From: Acidobacteriaceae bacterium
GTDB taxonomy: Bacteria > Acidobacteriota > Vicinamibacteria > Vicinamibacterales > CAVVIG01
DNA: 14,799 bases
Assembly (NCBI GenBank): GCA_031274845.1
Contig: JAISPN010000194.1
Coordinates: 1-14,799, forward strand
Reading direction: 5' to 3'
The notes beneath the pieces were generated by a model. It searched no databases. It saw only the letters and a list, made by a program, of their open reading frames with translations, and was not told the DNA's origin. Numbering within the stretch: position 1 is the first letter of the stretch; each line of letters opens with the position of its first letter. Both the position numbers and the translations under genes were made by a program. Below, piece by piece: positions 14,694 to 14,799 of the stretch.

Positions 14694-14699
14694 AGTATA
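14694..14699 (-). promoter_or_regulatory. Candidate -10 box of the M24 peptidase operon
   Basis: On the - strand TATACT lies 10 bases before the ATG at 14683, so the leader would be about 4 bases. There is no Shine-Dalgarno site, and the -35 region is unconvincing. Confidence 0.35.
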
Positions 14700-14717
14700 C
14701 CGGCCCCGGAATCTCGT

Positions 14718-14756
14718 CATCTGGTCGTCTGGGCATCTGGTCGTCTGGTCATTTGG
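14718..14756. repeat. 16-bp direct repeat, about 2.4 copies
   Basis: The unit CATCTGGTCGTCTGG plus one variable base occurs at 14718-14733 and 14734-14749, and a partial degenerate copy CATTTGG follows at 14750-14756. Copies differ only at the last base. It fills the gap between the peptidase operon and the possible gene at 14761. It looks like a simple intergenic repeat; a regulatory role is not shown. Confidence 0.75.
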
Positions 14757-14760
14757 GGGG

Positions 14761-14799
14761 ATGCTGAACCGCCTGCCCGTCGTCGCCGGGCCGTGCATA
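14761..14799 (+). CDS. Possible start of a gene with an AGPC motif (KdsA or DAHP synthase-like), cut by the window end
   Basis: The last 39 bases read as 13 codons from an ATG: MLNRLPVVAGPCI. A hydrophobic strand followed by AGPC near the N-terminus is characteristic of KdsA (KDO-8-phosphate synthase) and of DAHP synthases, where it starts the TIM-barrel phosphate/PEP-binding region. A G-run precedes the ATG but is too close for a normal ribosome site. With only 13 residues this is suggestive, not proven. Confidence 0.3.
   Translation, partial: MLNRLPVVAGPCI

Noticed and set aside
14718..14756. CRISPR array
   Set aside because: The 16-bp copies are contiguous without spacers, and no cas gene is near.

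Overview
The window is a 14.8 kb piece of a GC-rich bacterial chromosome (roughly 60-70% GC by hand count of several rows). Coding density is high and no gap exceeds about 100 bases. The gene mix suggests an Acidobacteriota-type organism, perhaps of the Vicinamibacteria: an ECF sigma factor of the kinase-linked type directly coupled to a Ser/Thr protein kinase, secreted TraB/GumN and M24 peptidase genes, weak Shine-Dalgarno sites and several near-leaderless starts. This placement is inference from gene content, not a database match.

Left part, all on the + strand (1-6995): the 3' part of threonine synthase (thrC, start outside the window), an unrecognised 82-aa protein, an ECF sigma factor overlapping by one base with a membrane-anchored Ser/Thr kinase, an FKBP-type prolyl isomerase lipoprotein, an EntS-like MFS exporter whose reading frame lacks a canonical start codon, an unrecognised membrane protein with a coiled coil and a double zinc ribbon, and a small NADPH-dependent FMN reductase. 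Spacings are short (overlap to about 80 bases), so much of this may be co-transcribed.

Middle part, - strand (7081-8936): a VapBC toxin-antitoxin pair with a clear promoter and candidate operator, followed 12 bases later by a GT4-type glycosyltransferase of lower GC. Two contiguous small hairpins carry the vapC stop codon and the glycosyltransferase start codon in their loops. This is the most accessory-looking part of the window.

Right part: oligoendopeptidase F (pepF, + strand, 9035-10900) faces a - strand operon read as secreted aminopeptidase P-type peptidase, then TraB/GumN-family protein, then flavin amine oxidase (14683 down to 10931), with a 1-base overlap and a 4-base gap. The last 39 bases hold what may be the start of a divergent gene with an AGPC motif, as in KdsA or DAHP synthase. 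I found no tRNA, rRNA, insertion sequence, CRISPR array or prophage. I also found no clearly new multi-gene system. The items most worth a second look are the zinc-ribbon membrane protein, the vapC/glycosyltransferase junction, the start-less MFS gene and the kinase with a four-helix membrane tail.
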